A DNA stretch of 64,000 nucleotides from Olavius sp. associated proteobacterium Delta 1 (GTDB lineage Bacteria > Desulfobacterota > Desulfobacteria > Desulfobacterales > JAFDCJ01): assembly GCA_902749685.1 (NCBI GenBank), contig CACVKW010001130.1:1-64000 (forward strand). Direction: 5' to 3'. The notes under the pieces were generated by a model. That model ran no database searches. It was not told the DNA's origin and was given only the letters and a program-made list of their open reading frames with translations. The position numbers were made by a program, and so were the translations under genes. Below are positions 60,713 through 64,000 of this stretch, piece after piece. The first letter of the stretch is position 1. Each line of letters begins with the position of its first letter.

Positions 60713-61366
60713 TTGAATAACACGTTTTTCATGTCACAGAATTATTTGGCCGCTTATCCGGATGTGGGCTTCGGCCTGACCTTGATTTCCGGCTGCCGGG
60801 ACGCTGAGAACCCGTCGGGCTTCGACCAATATAAAAGGAAGTTATTGCGCAAGATGCGAAAGCGGGAGACTCTGGCGCAGATTTCCGATCGTATTGAGAC
60901 ATACGCTGAATTTTTTCAACATTTCGGATTCGAATGCCCCCTGACCAAGCACCTCAAACGAACCATCAACAGCGGGTTTCCGCGCTATTCCCTTTTTGTT
61001 GATGGCCATTTCATGGCCGAAATGTGTGCCGGTATCCTGGTGGCGGTTACCGATTTAAAAAAATTTGAGGGAAATCTGACATTGGATGTGGCCGCTGATC
61101 ATGAAACCTGTGCCGGAATGGGCGGGCGCGAGTTTATCACAAAGAAAGGTGAGATCGTGCTGCGCGATGAAAAAGAAATCGTATGCGTGCTCTGCCAGGG
61201 AGCCGATGAAAAAACCAGGGTTTCTCAGGACACCGAAAATGTGCTCTTTTACGCCTATGCTGTTCCCGGCATTGATCGAGCGCATTTAAAGGAAGGATTG
61301 GCCATTGCGGCCGATGCGTTGGTTGAATTCGGGGGCGGGAACATCGAGTATCTATCAATTTACTGA
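60713..61366 (+). CDS. B3/B4 tRNA-binding-domain protein (PheT-like)
   Basis: A 217-residue protein of the B3/B4 domain family, related to the editing domain of phenylalanyl-tRNA synthetase beta. Typical are FECPLTKHLKRTINSGFPRY, SLFVDGHFMAEMCAGILVAV, and GREFITKKGEIVLRDEKEIV, CVLCQGADEKTRVSQDTENV. It may edit or bind misacylated tRNA or be a free-standing nucleic-acid binder. A GTG at 60680 gives a longer frame, but TTG at 60713 has GGGGGAGG 6 nt upstream and is preferred. It stands alone. Confidence 0.7.
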   Translation: MNNTFFMSQNYLAAYPDVGFGLTLISGCRDAENPSGFDQYKRKLLRKMRKRETLAQISDRIETYAEFFQHFGFECPLTKHLKRTINSGFPRYSLFVDGHFMAEMCAGILVAVTDLKKFEGNLTLDVAADHETCAGMGGREFITKKGEIVLRDEKEIVCVLCQGADEKTRVSQDTENVLFYAYAVPGIDRAHLKEGLAIAADALVEFGGGNIEYLSIY

Positions 61367-61398
61367 GCCGCAACCTGCCATTTGCATTTGTAACTTGC

Positions 61399-61947
61399 TT
61401 AATCGTTGACCAGTTTGAAGCTGTTGATGATTTGATCAAAAGCGGCGATGTCTTTTTCAAAGTAATGCCGCGCAGCGGCACAGTAGCGTAAATTAAAAAA
61501 GGAATCTGGGCTGACAAAACCGAAATATAGTGTTTTGAATTGTGATCCCTTCTTGTCGGTATAGGTGAATAAGATCTTGAAGCCGGCATGCCCGTCCACT
61601 GTAGCCGGTGCGTTTTCAATGACGCTAAAGTTCATGAGATAACGGTCAGATGCAAGTTCGTCAATAATGATGCCGGCTGCTTCCTGGGGCAACATTCCCC
61701 TTCTTATCTTTTTCTTTGTATACCGAAAGGCCTTATTTAAGGGACGCTGTTGGATGAGCACATATTGCAGATAGGGTCCGTCCTTGGTCAGCAGATATTT
61801 GTTGGTGTATTCCGGTTTCCACCACCCGTCCGGGATATCAACTGAGAAATCGGCATCCGGCAAATTCATCAAGCTGCGCTCCTGCGCTGCGGATACGCAG
61901 CTGAATATAAAAAGAAGGCAAATTAAAAACGGCATTAACTTTTTCAT
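61399..61947 (-). CDS. Exported protein of unknown function
   Basis: A 182-residue protein starting at the ATG at 61947, overlapping the peptidase stop (ATGA). Signal peptide MKKLMPFLICLLFIFSCVSA; SCVSA could be a signal-peptidase I site, or FSC a weak lipobox. The mature part is alpha/beta with DADFSVDIPDGWWKPEYTNK near its start and FKTLYFGFVSPDSFFNLRYC near the end, similar in style to small PsbP/DUF1795-like lipid-binding folds, which I cannot prove. It is the last gene of a coupled trio with an M48 peptidase and a lipoprotein. Confidence 0.6.
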   Translation of the reverse strand: MKKLMPFLICLLFIFSCVSAAQERSLMNLPDADFSVDIPDGWWKPEYTNKYLLTKDGPYLQYVLIQQRPLNKAFRYTKKKIRRGMLPQEAAGIIIDELASDRYLMNFSVIENAPATVDGHAGFKILFTYTDKKGSQFKTLYFGFVSPDSFFNLRYCAAARHYFEKDIAAFDQIINSFKLVND

Positions 61948-63122
61948 GATTCTTCTCCGCTGAGGGCACAATTTTTAAGATATCCCTGAATATAGGCTTT
62001 GTCGCTGGTATTCGGTGAAAGCAACAGGCATGATTCGAAATACTTTTTCGCCCGCTGCTTTTCGCCTTCCTTGTAGTGCATTAATCCCATCGCTTTGTGA
62101 GGTTCAGGATAAGACGGATCCAGTGAAATCGCTTTCTCATAATAGCTGACGGCGGTTTTGGCATCGTCCCGGCGATCGCGCTGTCTGAATATCTCACCGA
62201 ACAGGTAGTAGGCCCGGGCATCATTCGGCTGCATCGCCAGATATTTTGCCACAGTTTTTTGGGCAATGTCAAAGCGTCCCAGTCGAAGATCCAGCCGGGC
62301 GTTGGTCAGGACCACCCCTTGCATCCTGGCTTGAAATTCGGCCGTGTTTTTTACAACGGCGTGTTTTACCCTATTATCGCCGGCGAGCCAGTCACTGACA
62401 TTTTCTATTCGTTGCTGGACGTTGGGATGGGTACCGAAAAAAAAGGGCTCCTCGATTCCTTCGGCTTCAATTTCCTGTTTCAGGTGTTCGAACAGCCTCA
62501 AGGCTTCGGTGGAATCATAGTTTGCTTTGGTCATCAGGTCAAGTCCGACTTGATCGGCTTCACTTTCAAGCTCTCGGGTGTAACCACTGACCGCCGCCAT
62601 CGAACCGATTGCACCCAGAAGTCGGGCGACCTTTTGAACGGCTGATATATTGGCCAATGTATCCTGGACTGCTGCAATATAGGCCGGACGGTCTTTGATG
62701 CTCCGGATCACTCTTAAAGAATGGCGGTGAGTGCAATGGGTCATCTCATGGGATAACAGAGCGGCAAGCTGAGCCTCATTATCCATACGGGCCAGAATTC
62801 CGCTGTGAATATAAATCACACCGTTGGGATAGGCCAACGCATTTAAATTCGGATCTTTGATAACTTTAATTTGAATCTCGAAATCAGGTGCGATGGAATG
62901 TGCCTGGAGTTTTTGGACGATACGGTTGAGATAGTTTTCGAGTTCCGGTTCATGGTACAAAAACCCACTGTTATTTATGGCTTCCTGTTCTTTTTGAACC
63001 CGGCGCCAGAGGTGCTGCTCGTCTTCGGTCGACTTGAGCCCCTCATTTAGCGGCACGGCATGCGGCGTTATACAACCGGCAGTCAGGGCGCAAATGGAGA
63101 TAATTATTATAAAATATTTCAT
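61944..63122 (-). CDS. M48-family metalloprotease with TPR repeats, lipoprotein
   Basis: A 392-residue BepA/YfgC-like protein. Lipobox TAGC (Cys17) places it in the envelope. The zinc site is HEMTH (H125, E126, H129) with the third ligand Glu in ELESEADQVGLDLM. TPR-like helices follow at about 270-390 (NDARAYYLFGEIFRQRDRRD, PSYPEPHKAMGLMHYKEGEK). BepA relatives degrade or assemble outer-membrane proteins. The gene overlaps both neighbours by ATGA, so the three are one translation unit. Confidence 0.8.
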   Translation of the reverse strand: MKYFIIIISICALTAGCITPHAVPLNEGLKSTEDEQHLWRRVQKEQEAINNSGFLYHEPELENYLNRIVQKLQAHSIAPDFEIQIKVIKDPNLNALAYPNGVIYIHSGILARMDNEAQLAALLSHEMTHCTHRHSLRVIRSIKDRPAYIAAVQDTLANISAVQKVARLLGAIGSMAAVSGYTRELESEADQVGLDLMTKANYDSTEALRLFEHLKQEIEAEGIEEPFFFGTHPNVQQRIENVSDWLAGDNRVKHAVVKNTAEFQARMQGVVLTNARLDLRLGRFDIAQKTVAKYLAMQPNDARAYYLFGEIFRQRDRRDDAKTAVSYYEKAISLDPSYPEPHKAMGLMHYKEGEKQRAKKYFESCLLLSPNTSDKAYIQGYLKNCALSGEES

Positions 63123-63772
63123 CCTTTTATCCTTGAAAATCCGGAAAGCAATCCCTGCACCATGATGTTTGCACTTGCAGGATCGCGCAGGTCGCTGCCC
63201 TGGATGGAGCCTTTGACAGAATAATAGAGAATAGTGCCCGAAGCATCCGCGATGGCAATATCGATCAGGGCTTTGCGTCCAGCGTTGGAAACCCGGTCAT
63301 AGCCGCTGACAAATATCATGGAGTCGGCACCGAGTTTGTTCAAGAGAGCGTTGATGGAACCCACAGAATATTCAAACGGGCGCCGGGCGTGTGAGTCTTG
63401 ATGGGCATTAAATGTCTGCTGCTGCATGGATTTATGCACCAGTCTGTACAGGGCCTGAATTTCTGCAATTTCCTGCGCCATATGTGAGTCGATGATGAGA
63501 GGCTTCAGGGTGCATTTTTGGTCTTTAAGATGATTCAATATTGCGTTTTGCAGGTTTCGGCAGCCCGCTGCACTCCAATCATCCCGCTGCCGGATCAAAC
63601 CGCTGGGCAATAATTCAAGCATGCTGACATCCGGCGGAATGAGAACAGGCTGGGCAACCGTGTGGACTCTGGCCTCAAACTCCGGATGAGCTCTTTGCTC
63701 TGACAGCGCGCAGCCGGATACAGCGACACTAAGGCTGATTAATAAAAGGCAGGAAACCCACCGGTTTTTCAT
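63119..63772 (-). CDS. Lipoprotein, first gene of the M48 unit
   Basis: A 217-residue protein from the ATG at 63772 (the frame extends to 63811). Lipobox VSGC (Cys20). It has a CsgG-like flavour: YSVGSINALLNKLGADSMIF, VSGYDRVSNAGRKALIDIAI, ADASGTILYYSVKG, i.e. alternating strands ending in GTILYYS, as in lipoproteins that report a periplasmic 'resource' fold. No family is certain. It overlaps the peptidase gene by 4 nt. Confidence 0.6.
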   Translation of the reverse strand: MKNRWVSCLLLISLSVAVSGCALSEQRAHPEFEARVHTVAQPVLIPPDVSMLELLPSGLIRQRDDWSAAGCRNLQNAILNHLKDQKCTLKPLIIDSHMAQEIAEIQALYRLVHKSMQQQTFNAHQDSHARRPFEYSVGSINALLNKLGADSMIFVSGYDRVSNAGRKALIDIAIADASGTILYYSVKGSIQGSDLRDPASANIMVQGLLSGFSRIKG

Positions 63773-64000
63773 AGTTTGGTTTTTTTTATTCCCAAGGCGT
63801 TGGATGCGCATTGATCGTCCAGCAAAATATTGTAATAGTTATTATAATTTAAGATGCTTAAGCACGCTACCAGCCTGGTTCGGGATGCTTTCCTTGAGGG
63901 GTAACGTAATTGTTATCGGGCTTTTTAAAGCGAGACTTTAATTTTTTGGTCAATGCGGTAAAATTATAATAATTTTCAGGTAGTTACAATGAGGCAGGAT
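63773..64000. other. Window edge, promoter region
   Basis: AT-rich sequence upstream of the M48 unit, without a gene. Near the end an ATG (63990) could open another gene beyond the window. Confidence 0.3.

Overview
This window looks like a chromosomal segment of an anaerobic or microaerophilic deltaproteobacterium, probably a Desulfobacterota sulfate-reducer relative. That placement is inferred from gene content: a LutABC lactate-oxidation operon, a GlcD-type FAD oxidoreductase, a quinol-type nitric oxide reductase, many lipoproteins, a REP-associated transposase remnant, and AT-rich spacers between genes of moderate GC. No rRNA, tRNA or CRISPR array was seen.

Layout. Positions 1-3800 are decayed: a truncated sensor-kinase N-terminus, a GC-rich foreign-looking lipoprotein, and a pile-up of transposase and esterase remnants. 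From 3.8 to 10.9 kb come a frameshifted ilvD, a class III aminotransferase, a VOC protein next to an oxidoreductase stump, a cut-off cupin, a TetR regulator flanked by two matching operators, an unidentified pseudogene, an AbrB/VapC-type toxin-antitoxin pair, and a MarR regulator whose operator fills the spacer of its own promoter. From 11.1 to 19 kb lie a HisD-family dehydrogenase, an MBL-fold hydrolase, a DUF3783-like protein, a THI5/NMT1-type ABC importer and two redox enzymes. From 19.2 to 28.7 kb lie a gutted multicopper oxidase, a B12-type radical SAM enzyme, mntP, lgt, norZ with a Crp/Fnr-type site, DoxX, an FN3-tyrosine phosphatase and a UspA protein.

From 29 to 42.5 kb the window is rich in signalling: a response regulator against a diguanylate cyclase, lutABC, an ECF sigma/anti-sigma/lipoprotein set carrying glycogen-binding-like domains, two glycine-rich exported proteins, a lipoprotein, and a cyclic-nucleotide-binding protein convergent with a large class III nucleotide cyclase. 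From 42.8 to 50.8 kb is ammonium assimilation (gltD, gltB, amt). A sigma-54 activator, the livFGMHK branched-chain amino-acid importer and a divergent GlcD-type oxidase follow. The end holds a ClpP-fold lipoprotein, a B3/B4-domain protein and a tightly coupled lipoprotein/M48 peptidase/exported protein trio.

Themes. Many genes are broken, often with the lesion still readable (for example a likely 16-nt deletion between 10-bp repeats in ilvD). Several regulators have clear operator palindromes. A small dispersed inverted-repeat element, with its end box TTTCAGGGCGGATTAATTA, occurs five times and in three cases sits directly before a ribosome binding site. The best candidate for an under-described system is the sigma/anti-sigma cluster at 33.97-37.46 kb, whose periplasmic parts carry AMPK/CBM48-like domains and which precedes Gly-rich exported proteins.
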